Source: Solirubrobacter sp963736505 (lineage in GTDB: Bacteria; Actinomycetota; Thermoleophilia; Solirubrobacterales; Solirubrobacteraceae). Taken from it: DNA of 64,000 bases. Both the position numbers and the translations under genes were made by a program. Position 1 is the stretch's first letter. Each line of letters begins with the position of its first letter. Below, one piece after another: positions 50,726-59,727 of this stretch. A model generated the notes under the pieces. The model was not told the origin of the DNA and ran no database searches. It worked only from the letters and a program-made list of their open reading frames with translations. The stretch lies in assembly GCA_963736505.1 (NCBI GenBank), contig CAVTOZ010000001.1, forward strand, positions 1,512,399 through 1,576,398. The letters are read 5' to 3'.

Positions 50726-51706
50726 GTGGAGTATCTCGGGATCGATTGGTCGTATCGCCGGGCGGCGTGGTGCTCGCTCAGCGAGGCCGGCGCGATCGTC
50801 GGCGAGGGGGCGGTGGCGGCCGACGCTGACGGCCTGGCCAGGCTGGTGATCGAGCGCGGCATCGACGTGCGCGCGGTGGTGGAGATGATGAGCGGCGCGA
50901 TCTGGGTGCGCGACCAGCTCGCCGCAGCGGGCTGGCGGGTGCAGATCGCGCATGCCCGCAAGGTCCGTGACGTCGCGCCGCTGGCGTGCAAGACCGACAA
51001 GGTCGACGCGCGTGTGCTGGCCGAGCTCGCGCGCCGTGATCTGGTGCCGGAGCTGTGGGTCCCGTCGCTGGATGACCGGGCGTTGCGTGAACGGCTGCGG
51101 CGGCGGATGCATCTGGTCCGCATGCGCGCGTCGGCGATGAACCGCATCTTCGGGCTGCAGACACAGTGGGGCCTGCGCGTTTCGCTGCAGCGACTGCGGG
51201 CCCCGGATGCGATGAGCCTGCTCGAGCAGCTGGGCATGCCCTCGGTCTGGCGACGCTCGATCATCGAAGCGCTCGACGTGATCGACCTGCTCGACGCGCG
51301 CATCACCCCGATTGACCACGAGTTGCACCCGCTCGCGCGCGCGGACGCGCGGGTCGTCTTGCTGGACACAATCCCCGGCATCGGCGACCTGCTCGGGCTC
51401 ACGCTCGCGTCCGAGATCGGCGATGTCGCGCGCTTCAGCTCCCCGCGCAAGCTGATCGGCTACGCCGGCCTGGCCCCGAAGATCAGCCAATCCGGCGATC
51501 GGTCGCGCACCGGCGCGCTCTCCAAGGCCGGATCGCGGACCCTGCGCTGGGCCGCCGTCGAAGCCGCCCAACACGCCTGGCGGCCATCGAACCCCTGGCA
51601 CCCGCTCTACAGCGACCTCGCCCAGCGCGCCGGCAAGAACCCGGCCAAGGCCGCCGTCGCCCGGAAGATCCTGATCGCCGCCTGGCACGTCCTCTCACTC
51701 CAGTAA
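50726..51706 (+). CDS. IS110-family transposase (DEDD recombinase)
   Basis: A 326-residue transposase. The N-terminal DEDD domain has GIDWSYRRAAW, VVEMMSGAIWVRD and the CKTDKVDARVLAELAR segment with catalytic acidic residues. The C-terminal Tnp_20 domain has PGIGDLLGLTLASEIGD, FSSPRKLIGYAGLAPKISQSGDRSR and KAGSRTLRWAAVEAAQ, with the catalytic Ser. GTG start follows the structured region directly. The gene is intact. IS110 elements have no inverted ends, so element borders cannot be drawn from here; the left border lies between 50501 and about 50660. Confidence 0.93.
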   Translation: MEYLGIDWSYRRAAWCSLSEAGAIVGEGAVAADADGLARLVIERGIDVRAVVEMMSGAIWVRDQLAAAGWRVQIAHARKVRDVAPLACKTDKVDARVLAELARRDLVPELWVPSLDDRALRERLRRRMHLVRMRASAMNRIFGLQTQWGLRVSLQRLRAPDAMSLLEQLGMPSVWRRSIIEALDVIDLLDARITPIDHELHPLARADARVVLLDTIPGIGDLLGLTLASEIGDVARFSSPRKLIGYAGLAPKISQSGDRSRTGALSKAGSRTLRWAAVEAAQHAWRPSNPWHPLYSDLAQRAGKNPAKAAVARKILIAAWHVLSLQ

Positions 51707-52068
51707 CCCTTCAAGCCCGCCGCCCCGCGCCGGCCCGATCCTGCCTCGGCAAGCTCCCGCTGCTTTCTGGCCGCCTGACGGCCCTGCATGGAATTGAGAA
51801 GCCGAGACAGCTCCCACGAACACTCTGCGCAGACCCAAGCGCCGAAAGAGAAATGAGCCCACCTCACACCCAGGGAGCACCCGACCCCGAAGGAGCCGCT
51901 TGACAACCCGCGCGTGATCAAAGAGAAAGCAGCAGAGGAGTGGCGATCAGCGGGTGTCGGGTGTAGCTTGGCTCGTGGTAGTAGTCAAAAGCGCCGCTGG
52001 CGGCTGCCGGGCACCATCCACTTCCGACGCACAAGGTCGCACCTTGCGTGCGGACTGGATGACTGACC
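51707..52068. other. Region between IS110 and DUF4386 gene
   Basis: No gene is supported in these 362 bp. It contains the right non-coding end of IS110 (border unknown) and the promoter of the DUF4386 gene. Confidence 0.5.
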
Positions 52069-52743
52069 ATGGCCCCGCTACCCGCCTCCAGCCACGCAAC
52101 CTCCCCGCAGGTCGTTCGCACCGACTCCAGCGTCCGTCGGACCGCCCGAATCGTTGGGGTCCTTTTCCTTGCGGGCTACTTGGCATACGGCCTAGGCAGC
52201 GTCATCGCGACGGGCAACGCTGACCGCAGCGGCTCCACCGCGTTGCTCGTCACCGGCGCCGCGCTGATGCTGCTCAACTCGGCAATCGTCATCGGCATCG
52301 GTGTCCTGATGCTCCCGATCCTGCGACCCCACAGCGAGGCCGTAGCTGCGGGCTACCTGGGCACCCGGATCTTTGAGGGCGTCGTCCTGGCCATCGGTGT
52401 CGTGACCCTCATCGTCCTCACCGGCTCCGCCGCTACCGACGCGAATTCCGTCTGCTACAACGTCGCCGAGGCCGGGCTCGGTATCGGAAGCCTCTTCTTC
52501 TGCGCTCTGCTCTTCCGCACCGGACTCGTTCCACGTTGGCTAGCTGCCTGGGGCTTCATCGGCTACGCATGCTTCGCCGCGGGCAACCTGCTGGCGCTGT
52601 TCGGCGTCGCGGGCGCCGGGGTTGTCGGCGCCATCCCCGGTGGATTGTTTGAGCTGACGTTCGCCGTCTGGCTGATCGCCCGCGGGTTCGCCTCCACCGC
52701 GACCGTCACCTCGCGCGCGGGGACTGCCGTCGCACCGGCCTAG
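52069..52743 (+). CDS. DUF4386 integral membrane protein
   Basis: A 224-residue membrane protein with about 6 TM segments. DUF4386 features: ARIVGVLFLAGYLAYGLGSV (TM1), VLMLPILRPHSEAVAAGYLGTRIFEGVVLAIGVVTLIVL (the conserved loop PxLRxHSEx and ExxVLxIG), LFRTGLVPRWLAAWGFIGYA and GGLFELTFAVWLIARGF at the end. Function of the family is not known; in other genomes it follows regulators of antibiotic stress. It is convergent with the broken DUF4386 copy. Confidence 0.83.
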   Translation: MAPLPASSHATSPQVVRTDSSVRRTARIVGVLFLAGYLAYGLGSVIATGNADRSGSTALLVTGAALMLLNSAIVIGIGVLMLPILRPHSEAVAAGYLGTRIFEGVVLAIGVVTLIVLTGSAATDANSVCYNVAEAGLGIGSLFFCALLFRTGLVPRWLAAWGFIGYACFAAGNLLALFGVAGAGVVGAIPGGLFELTFAVWLIARGFASTATVTSRAGTAVAPA

Positions 52744-52846
52744 ACCGACACGCTGCCGCTTCGGGCGAAAAGGAGAAGGGCGCGGGAAGGGACGTTCTGA
52801 ACGCTCGCCTCTGTCAGCGTTTGCGCCCGGGAGCCCGGCTTTGCGC

Positions 52847-53587
52847 CTACGCCCTCGCCGGTTCCCCTGACAGCACGTGCGACGGCCGGAACCCCTTCAC
52901 GATCAGGTAGATCGCGAACGACGCCTCGAAGACGAACACTGGGATCGCGAAGACCCCTGCCGCGCTGCTGTAGATGTCAAAGACACCGAATACCACCAGG
53001 ATCTTCGAGACGAAGATCAGCGGACCGCCGACAACACCAACCATCGCAAGACGTGGCGGCATCAGGGCGGTTGCGTACATGAGGTAGCCCAGCAGGAGGT
53101 CATCGACGCCGACGCAGAATCCTGGGCCCATCACGAATGCCAGTCATGGATCGCAACGGCTGTACGACCGGCGATCAGGAGCGACCCGCTACCGGCGCCA
53201 ATCGACGCCGCGAGGTCGTCGCGCAGGGTGAGAATCGACAGGAGGGCAACCAGGCCGACGGCGATCATCGTTCCTTCAACGATGCGAGAGGCGACGTAGC
53301 CCAGGGCAAGGCGCTCACTTTGGCGCTTGAGTATCGGAAACATCACCACCGCCACGCCGATGTTGGCGATGATCACGAGGACCTCCAGGATGGCGCCGAG
53401 TTCGACCTTCCCGTCGGTGCCCGATCGGAGGATGAAGTTGTGATCGTGAAGGATCGAGTGGTACAGAAGCAATGCCGGGATCGACCCGAAGAACGTAATC
53501 GCCATGAACCACCCAGCCCACGATGCAGCCCTGCTCTCGCCGGGCGTCGGGAGCCGAACGGTCTGATCTGCCGCCGCTGCAGGCACG
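52847..53587 (-). pseudogene. DUF4386 membrane protein with one frameshift
   Basis: The frame from GTG 53587 (GAAAGGAAG just upstream) encodes SWAGWFMAITFFGSIPALLLYHSIL, MFPILKRQSERLALGYVASRIVEG and ends at a stop after AIHDWHS (about 53131). The next frame continues with MGPGFCVGVDDLLLGYLMYATALMPPRL to the normal end FEASFAIYLIVKGFRP. In intact homologues a Trp-x-Phe-x-x-Gly-Pro-Gly-Phe run joins these parts, so one base is missing at about 53136. It is a second, diverged DUF4386 copy, opposite to the first. Confidence 0.8.
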
Positions 53588-53771
53588 ACTTCCTTCCTTT
53601 CAGTTCCTCCCGAGCAAGGCGCCGCCTGGCCCGTGGGAGGGACAGTTCGGGCGACGGCGTTTGCCACGTCCTTCTGGCGCGCCAACGCTATACATCGAGA
53701 GCGCGGCCGTGCAAGGCGCCCAGGCCGAGACGAAGCGAGCGGCCCGCCGCACCGCGCTGCCCCTTTGGACG

Positions 53772-55460
53772 GAGGCTGTCGGGTAAATCCGGCGGGCGGT
53801 CCGATCGGCGCGGCGCGGCAGTGAATGTCGGGGGCGCCGTCGGCGGGCGGGCCGCCGCCGCGGTCAGGGTGTCGCGGCGGCGAGTCGGTGGTTGTGGAGC
53901 TTGAGCAGGTTGTGGGTCGCGGCGATCAGCCTCCATTCGCTGCGGCAGGCGGTTCTGCCGCGGCGGTGGAAGCGTTTGATCGCGCGGTTGAACTTGATCT
54001 GGCCGAAGACGGGCTCGATCGTGATCTGGCGTTGGCGGTAGAGCTCGTGGCCGTGTGGTGTCGCGAGCACGCGGCGCATGAACGTGTACATGCCGCCGGT
54101 CCAACCCGGCCGCTCGCCTCGCCGCAGGCCGGCGTCAGGTGGCACGAGCACTGGGATGCCCTCGCCGGCGAGCTGCTGCATCTGGCGCCGGTGCCAGTAG
54201 CCGGCGTCGGCGAGCACGACGTCGGGATCGCCGAGACCGAGCGCGGCGAGTTCGCGCTGGGTGGCGCGAACCATCGGTTCGAGGTGCCCGAAGTCCGGTG
54301 ACTCCGTCGTAATCTCGGCGGCCACGATCACGTGGCGGTCATTGACCGCGAGTTGGGCGTTGTAGCCCTGCATTCCCGGCTGGCCCTGCGTGCGCACCAC
54401 GCGCGAGTCGTGATCGGTGACATTCATCAAGCCGGTCGGCAGCTCGGGCAGCTCGAACGGCTTGACCACGCCGGGCGCCATCCGCCGTGACCCATCTGCG
54501 GCGACGCCGTGCGCCCGCCAGTGCTCATAGGCGGCGTTGGCGGCGCGGTCGGCATCGAGCTCCTGCTCCAAGCGCCGACACGCCTCAAACAGCCGCTCGG
54601 CGCGGTCGCCGGCGACCGGGCGGCGCTCGCGTTCGCGCTGCGCTTCGAGCGCCCGGCGACCCTCGCGCAACCATGCGCGGCGACCCTGCGGACGGGTCAC
54701 GAATTGCTGCGGATCAAGTTCCAGCTCAACTGGCTTTTCGCCGTGTTCCTCGGTCTCGGCGGCTGGGTCGCGCTCGCGGTTCAGGCGCTCCTTCGCCTCG
54801 CGCAACGCCCGGCGGCGACCCTCGCGGGTGCGCAACTGCTCGGGCAACTCGTCGCCGCGCGCGTCGCCGTAGAGCTCGTCCTCGCGCTCGTCGATCTCGC
54901 CCGCCTCACGCAGGATCACCCGCGCGATCTGCAGGTAGTCGCGGTTGGCGTTCATCGACGCGTTCGCCGACATCTTCGTGCCATCGATCGACACCACCCC
55001 AACCGACGCCAGACCAACCCGCGCGCACAGCCCGAGCACGCCCGAGAACACCTCACCCAGCGCATGTTCGTGGCGGCAGCGGAAGTCCGCGATCGTCGAG
55101 TGATCCGGCACCAAATTGCCGGCCACCACGCGATAGGCAACGTCCTCCACGCACGCCCGCTCGATCCCCCGCGCCGAGCGATTCCCGCGCGCGTACGCGT
55201 ACATCAACAACGCCACCATCATCGACGGCTCATAGGCCGGACGGCCGTGGCCGTCCGCGCGATAGACGGCATAAAACGCCGACAGATCCAGCTCGCCGAC
55301 GGCATCGAGCACCGTCCACACCAGATGCCCCTCCGGCACCCAATCGCGCACCGACGGCGGCATCAAGAACACCTGCTCACGGTCAACACCGATGAACCTC
55401 GCGCCCATGCCCGCAGGATCCCGACCCGACCGGACGGCACCCCCTTTACCCGACAGCCTC
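53772..55460. mobile_element. Complete IS1182-family insertion sequence with 16-bp terminal inverted repeats
   Basis: GAGGCTGTCGGGTAAA (53772) is repeated inverted at 55445-55460. The 1689-bp unit is flanked by the 4-bp direct repeat GACG on both sides, a probable target duplication. Inside is one intact transposase gene (53864-55408, minus). It appears recent. Confidence 0.85.
53864..55408 (-). CDS. IS1182-family transposase, intact
   Basis: A 514-residue DDE transposase: MPPSVRDWVPEGHLVWTVLDAVGELDLSAFY and RPAYEPSMMVALLMYAYA (N-terminal DUF772-like part), ASVGVVSIDGTKMSANAS (first catalytic Asp), TDHDSRVVRTQGQPGMQGYNAQLAV and VLADAGYWHRRQMQQL (second Asp), and TIEPVFGQIKFNRAIKRFHRRG (catalytic Glu, DDE_Tnp_1). 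A long charged insert (about residues 185-300) separates the catalytic parts, as is usual in this family. Confidence 0.92.
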   Translation of the reverse strand: MGARFIGVDREQVFLMPPSVRDWVPEGHLVWTVLDAVGELDLSAFYAVYRADGHGRPAYEPSMMVALLMYAYARGNRSARGIERACVEDVAYRVVAGNLVPDHSTIADFRCRHEHALGEVFSGVLGLCARVGLASVGVVSIDGTKMSANASMNANRDYLQIARVILREAGEIDEREDELYGDARGDELPEQLRTREGRRRALREAKERLNRERDPAAETEEHGEKPVELELDPQQFVTRPQGRRAWLREGRRALEAQRERERRPVAGDRAERLFEACRRLEQELDADRAANAAYEHWRAHGVAADGSRRMAPGVVKPFELPELPTGLMNVTDHDSRVVRTQGQPGMQGYNAQLAVNDRHVIVAAEITTESPDFGHLEPMVRATQRELAALGLGDPDVVLADAGYWHRRQMQQLAGEGIPVLVPPDAGLRRGERPGWTGGMYTFMRRVLATPHGHELYRQRQITIEPVFGQIKFNRAIKRFHRRGRTACRSEWRLIAATHNLLKLHNHRLAAATP

Positions 55461-55521
55461 GACGATTAGGAGCAGCGCGGCGCGAGAGTCGCAGCTGCAG
55501 CACCCGCTGTCGCAATGAGGC

Positions 55522-57036
55522 GAGGCTGTCGCTTAAGTCTGGTCAGCGCGCCGCCGCCGCGAACGGCGCGTTGAGGCGTGAGTTTTTTGGCCGGCGCGGC
55601 GGCGGCTGCGGGCGCCGCCGCCGCCCTCAGGCGGTGCTGAGGGCGTGTCGGTGGAGCTTGAGGAGGTTGTGGGTCGCGGTGATCAGCCGCCATTCGGTGC
55701 GGACGGCGGCGCGTGCCTCGTCGTCTGAAGCGGTCGATGCCGCGGTTGAACTTGGTGTTGGCGAAGACCGGCTCGATGATCGCTTGGCGTTGGCCGTAGA
55801 GCTCGCCGCCGCGCTCGCTCGCCAGGACCCGTGCGCATGAACGCGTAAAGGCCGCCGTCCCAGCCCGGCCGCGTGCCGTTGCGGCTCTTGGCGTCGGGCG
55901 GGATCAGCACCGCGATCCCGCGATCGACGATGCGCTCCATCTGCTGCTGGTGCCAGTAGCCGGCGTCGCCGAGCAACACCTGCGGGACATCCGTGACGTC
56001 CGGCCGCCGCCAGTTCGCGTTGCGCGGCGTCGAGCATCGGTTCCAGGTGCCCGAAGTCCGGCGCGACCGTCATCACCTCGGCGGCGATCACGATCTGGTG
56101 CTCGTTGGCGACGGCCTGCGCGTTATAGCCCTGCAAGAACCCGCGCCCGCGCGAGCCCTTGACGACGTGCGAGTCGGGATCGGTGAGGTTGATCTGGCCC
56201 TGCGGCGTCGCCGGCGGCGTGTAAGGGTCGGGCGGGCGGCCGAAGCGGCGCCCGTCCTTCATGCGCCCGGTGCGGTAGTGCTCGTAGGCGCGGTTGGCGC
56301 GCAGCTCCGTCCAGAGCTCCTCATCCAGCCGGCGCTTGGCTTCCTTGAGCCGCTTGCCGCGGCTGCGCGGCACCGGCCGCGCCTCCTTCGCGCGCTGCTC
56401 TTCGAGCTGGCGCTTGGCCTCGCGCAACCACGCGCGGCGGCCCTCGCCGGTGCGCAGTTGCTCGGGCAGCTCGTCGCCGCGGGCGTCGCCGTAGAGCTCG
56501 TCCTCGGCCGCGTCGACGGCCTGGGCTTCTTCGAGGATCTCGCGCGCGAGCTGCTCGTAGTCGACGTTCGCGTTGCGGCTCGCGTTGCCCGCCAGCTTGG
56601 TCCCGTCGACGGCGATCACCCCGACGCTCGCCAGGCCCTGCTTCGGCGCACAGCGAGAGCACCTCGCCGAACAGGCCGGCGATCGCGTCCTGGTGGCGCT
56701 CGACGAACCGCGCGATCGTCGCGTGATCGGGCGCGCTGCTGCGCCGCCAGCACGCGGAACGCGACGTCCTCCTCGCAGCGCCCGCTCGATCTGCCGCGAC
56801 GACCGCGTCCCGCGCGCGTACGCGTAGAGCAAAGCGCGACCATCATCGCCGGGTCATAGCGCCGGCCGCGCCCGGCCATCCTGGCGATAGGCGGCATAGA
56901 AGCCCTCGAGATCCATCTCGCCGACGGCGTCGATCACGAACCACGCAAGGTGATCCTCCGGCAGCCAATCGCGAACGTCCGGCGGCATCACAAACGACTG
57001 CTCGCGATCACACGCGACAAAGCGCTGGCCCATCAT
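55522..57036 (-). pseudogene. IS1182-family transposase copy, multiply frameshifted
   Basis: Homologous to the intact copy but broken. GAGGCTGTCGCTTAAG at 55522 resembles the IS end, but no clear inverted partner is seen near 57040. Coding pieces in different frames: QRFVACDREQSFVMPPDVRDWLPEDHLAW (56854-57036), LASVGVIAVDGTKLAGNASRNA, QGYNAQAVANEHQIVIAAE and, in the last frame, TEWRLITATHNLLKLHRHAL. At least five frame changes lie at about 56.85, 56.75, 56.65, 56.0 and 55.8 kb. Its product is distinct from the intact copy, so it is a different element, not a duplicate. Confidence 0.85.
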
Positions 57037-57787
57037 CAGATCCTCTTAAACGCACCGGACGTTCCGGCGCCCACCAGCACGCCGACGGCGACGCGCAAAT
57101 GCCGAAGTCTCAGCCGCAGGCGCATGCTGGCAAGCGGGCCCGGCGCCAGACCTCCAGGGGTCCCCGCTCCTTACCGGCTGGGACGGCCAGCAACCGCAAA
57201 CTACCCGCGCTCCACCCCGACTTACGCGACGGCCTCAGGCAAAGGCAGAAGCCGACGCGCGATCACCCCGTCAGCGGAGACGAATTTCCTCACATGCTCA
57301 AGGCGGCCTTCGGCCGCGCCGGCTGCGGGCGGCTCGCTTCGCTCGCCGTCCTCGCCGGCCACCGCGACGACGACGAGGCGCAGGAACTCGCCGACTCCCG
57401 GCGTCTGCGCTGACGTTGCCCATCGCAGCCTGAGCACGGGATCGCGCCCACGTCAACGGCGGGCATCGAGGGGGGCGGGGTCGCGGGGCGCGCCACCCGA
57501 GACTGACCTCGGGCGACCACGCACTATCGGCGGTCACGAACGACAGTTACGGGCGTGGTTCGGTCCTCGCCGGCCGGGACGACCGTTCAGCGCGCTCCCG
57601 TGCAACGCACCATGAACTCAGCCGGGGCCGCTCGCATCATGCGACCAATCTGCGACCACGACGGGCGGGAAAGTCCGCAGGACGTCGCACATCGTCGCCG
57701 CGATCCGTCGAGAGGGTGAGGCAACCACGAGAGGCGTTTTCCGCGCAGTGCCGCGGTTCTCGCCGCTTCTCGCAGCCTCCTGCCTAA
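57037..57787. other. Gene-poor region between the broken IS1182 copy and the 57.8-kb att site
   Basis: No gene is supported over 750 bp. A forward frame near 57250-57410 contains HMLKAAFGRAGCGRLASLAV, but without family similarity or ribosome site. Confidence 0.5.
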
Positions 57788-57831
<44 letters not shown>

Positions 57832-57880
57832 GCACCGCAATACGCTCGCCAGCACTGCCCTACAGTCAAGTCTGGCGACC

Positions 57881-57904
57881 TGCGCTGCAACCGGCGCTGC
57901 AACG
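57881..57904. repeat. Arm-type-like CGCTGCAAC repeats 52 bp from the att core
   Basis: Two CGCTGCAAC words in direct orientation, the same distance from the core end (51 bases) as at 25715-25738. This says the 25.6-kb and 57.8-kb sites come from the same kind of element end. The rest of 57830-58229 shows no supported gene. Confidence 0.5.
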
Positions 57905-58229
57905 ACGCCGAACACGGAGTTCTGAATCCGCCGCCCGGGCTCGGTAGACAGCCTTCGTGCGAGGTGTCCGGCTCGCTCACCTCGGCGGGCTGGATCGCCT
58001 GCGACACGCCCGGACGCGCAGGCGAGCTCTTTCGGCGCCGTCGAGATGCCGGATACCGACCTCCGCGTTGCCGGCAACGCCGGCGCCGAGCCGACGGGCG
58101 ACTACGCTCGTGGGGGCCGGCCGAGCCGGCTGCGCTCCACCACATCGGGGTCTGGTCGCTGCCGCTCGTCGCGTTCGCGTCAGCCGTCGTTGCCAGCGGG
58201 CCTTGGCCGCCGCGATCCCGTATTCTCCG

Positions 58230-58244
58230 TTCAAAATTTTGGAA
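58230..58244. promoter_or_regulatory. Shared TTCAAAATTYTG motif before the nitroreductase operon
   Basis: TTCAAAATTTTGGAA, palindromic in its core (CAAAATTTTG), lies 13 bp before the nitroreductase start, in an AT-rich patch. A near-identical site is found before the creatininase gene. The XRE-cupin regulator encoded between them is the most likely binder. Confidence 0.6.
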
Positions 58245-58256
58245 AAGGGGGAGGCC

Positions 58257-58802
58257 GTGGGGAACGACGGCGAGCCGTATGACGTGTTTCTCGCCATGCG
58301 CAGGCGACGGATGCACCGCGAGTACGGTCCGGACCCCGTCGACGAGGCGCTCCTCGAGCGCCTGATCTACGCCGCGGGACGCGGCCCGAGCGCGCGGGCC
58401 GGCATACGCCATCTGGTGCTCACGACCGACCCGCGGCTGATCAAGTCGATCGGGCAGGTGTGCCCCGGCTGGCTCAACAACGCGCCGGCGATGATGGCCG
58501 TGTGCACCGACACGCGGCTCGCCGCTGAGGTCCTGGGCGCGTCCGCGGACGAGGCGACGATCCTCGACTCGGGCGCCGCCGCGGGCTACGTGTCGCTCGC
58601 CGCGCCCGCGTTGGGCCTCGGGATCTGCTTCGTGACGAGCTGGTCGACCGAGGCGGTCCAGGGCGTGCTCGCGCTCCCAGAGCACATCCGGCCCGACGTC
58701 CTGCTGGCGATCGGGCATCCCGTCCCGCACCCGCCGAAGCCCGCGCCGCGCTTCGTGCCGCGCGTCCATCGCGAGCGATTCCAACCGGAGGTGGCGGCGT
58801 GA
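58257..58802 (+). CDS. Nitroreductase-family protein
   Basis: A 181-residue FMN enzyme of the nitroreductase fold. Seen: FLAMRRRRMHREYGPDPVDEALLERLIYAAGRGPSARA (FMN phosphate-binding Arg/Ser), DSGAAAGYVSLAAPALGLGICFV (central helix), then EHIRPDVLLAIGHPVPHPPK. GTG with GGAGG seven bases upstream. It heads a nitroreductase-DUF6092 pair (GTGA coupling) and lies under the TTCAAAATTYTG site. Substrate unknown; the neighbourhood suggests a ring- or amide-nitrogen compound. Confidence 0.88.
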   Translation: MGNDGEPYDVFLAMRRRRMHREYGPDPVDEALLERLIYAAGRGPSARAGIRHLVLTTDPRLIKSIGQVCPGWLNNAPAMMAVCTDTRLAAEVLGASADEATILDSGAAAGYVSLAAPALGLGICFVTSWSTEAVQGVLALPEHIRPDVLLAIGHPVPHPPKPAPRFVPRVHRERFQPEVAA

Positions 58803-59098
58803 CCGAGCGCGAGTCGCTGTTCGAGATCGTCAGCTACCTGATCTCCGCCGCCCGGCTGACGCTCGACGAGCCGCCCCGGCACGGGTCGGCGCGACTGCTC
58901 GTCGGCGCCGTGCGCCTGATCGCGGCCGCCGAGGAACGCGGCGAAGCCGACGACACGATGCTCGCCTGGAAGGCGTCGATGGACGACAACGTGATGAAGG
59001 TGATGAACCTCTACCCCGAGTACGCGCAGTGGCTCGGCGACCTCACGCGCGAGGTAGCCGAGGAAGTCACCCGGCGCAATCTCGGTCTCACTGAGTGA
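58799..59098 (+). CDS. DUF6092-family protein
   Basis: A 99-residue helical protein: LFEIVSYLISAARLTLDEPPRHGSARLL, VGAVRLIAAAEERGEADDTM, MNLYPEYAQWLGDLTREVA. It matches the small family usually found next to nitroreductase and creatininase genes in actinobacteria (recalled). GTG overlaps the nitroreductase stop (GTGA). Possibly an accessory subunit; function unknown. Confidence 0.7.
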   Translation: MTERESLFEIVSYLISAARLTLDEPPRHGSARLLVGAVRLIAAAEERGEADDTMLAWKASMDDNVMKVMNLYPEYAQWLGDLTREVAEEVTRRNLGLTE

Positions 59099-59128
59099 GT
59101 CCCAACCGCTCCTAGACTCCCAAGCCGA

Positions 59129-59695
59129 ATGCCGCCCGAGATGCTCGGCAAGAACCTGCGCACGCTCCGGCAGAAGCTCGGGCGCTCGCTGACCGACGTG
59201 GCCGAGGCGACCGGGCTATCGCCGTCGTTCCTCTCGATGGTCGAGAACGGCAACTCGGACATCGCGCTCGGCCGCCTGCTGCGGGTGACGCAGTACTACG
59301 ACGTGGAGATCGCCGACGTCGTGCCGGGCCAGAGACCGCCTGACCACCAGGTCATCCACGCCGACGAGCGTCAGCACCTCGAGTTCGCCGAGGAGGGGCT
59401 GGACGTCCAGTTCCTGTCGGAGCCGCACCACCTGATGCGCCCGCTGCTCGTGCGCATCCGCCCGGGCGGCGGGATGATCGAGCCCGTCCGCGACGCCGGC
59501 GACGCGTTCCTCTACATGCTGACCGGCGAGGTCGTGGTGAGCGTCGACGGCACGCCGATCACGCTCAAGGCCGGCGACAGCACCTACCTGCCCGCCGAGC
59601 AGGGCCGGCTCTATCGCAACCAGTGCGATGAGCCCGCCGTGCTACTCAGCGTCGTGGTGCGCCTGGAAGCGCTCGAACGGCTCAAGGCCGTCTGA
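59129..59695 (+). CDS. XRE-family regulator with C-terminal cupin domain
   Basis: A 188-residue regulator. HTH_3 in the first 65 residues (LRTLRQKLGRSLTDVAEATGLSPSFLSMVENG) and a cupin at about 100-180 (MIEPVRDAGDAFLYMLTGEV, ITLKAGDSTYLPA), which likely senses a small ligand. The gene lies between the two TTCAAAATTYTG sites and is probably their binder. ATG just 30 bases after the DUF6092 stop. Confidence 0.9.
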   Translation: MPPEMLGKNLRTLRQKLGRSLTDVAEATGLSPSFLSMVENGNSDIALGRLLRVTQYYDVEIADVVPGQRPPDHQVIHADERQHLEFAEEGLDVQFLSEPHHLMRPLLVRIRPGGGMIEPVRDAGDAFLYMLTGEVVVSVDGTPITLKAGDSTYLPAEQGRLYRNQCDEPAVLLSVVVRLEALERLKAV

Positions 59696-59701
59696 CACGC
59701 C

Positions 59702-59716
59702 TTCAAAATTCTGCAA
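59702..59716. promoter_or_regulatory. Shared TTCAAAATTYTG motif before the creatininase gene
   Basis: TTCAAAATTCTGCAA, 11 bp before the creatininase ATG, differs from the site at 58230 at two places. The match over 12 contiguous bases in GC-rich DNA is unlikely by chance. Confidence 0.6.
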
Positions 59717-59727
59717 GAGTTACGGGC

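Noticed and set aside
57099..57413. Forward frame of 104 codons in the gene-poor region
   Set aside because: No ribosome site, no similarity; probably chance.
46472..57787. TraB/FtsK-type transfer gene expected in an AICE
   Set aside because: No ATPase with Walker motifs occurs in this interval; transfer functions appear lost.
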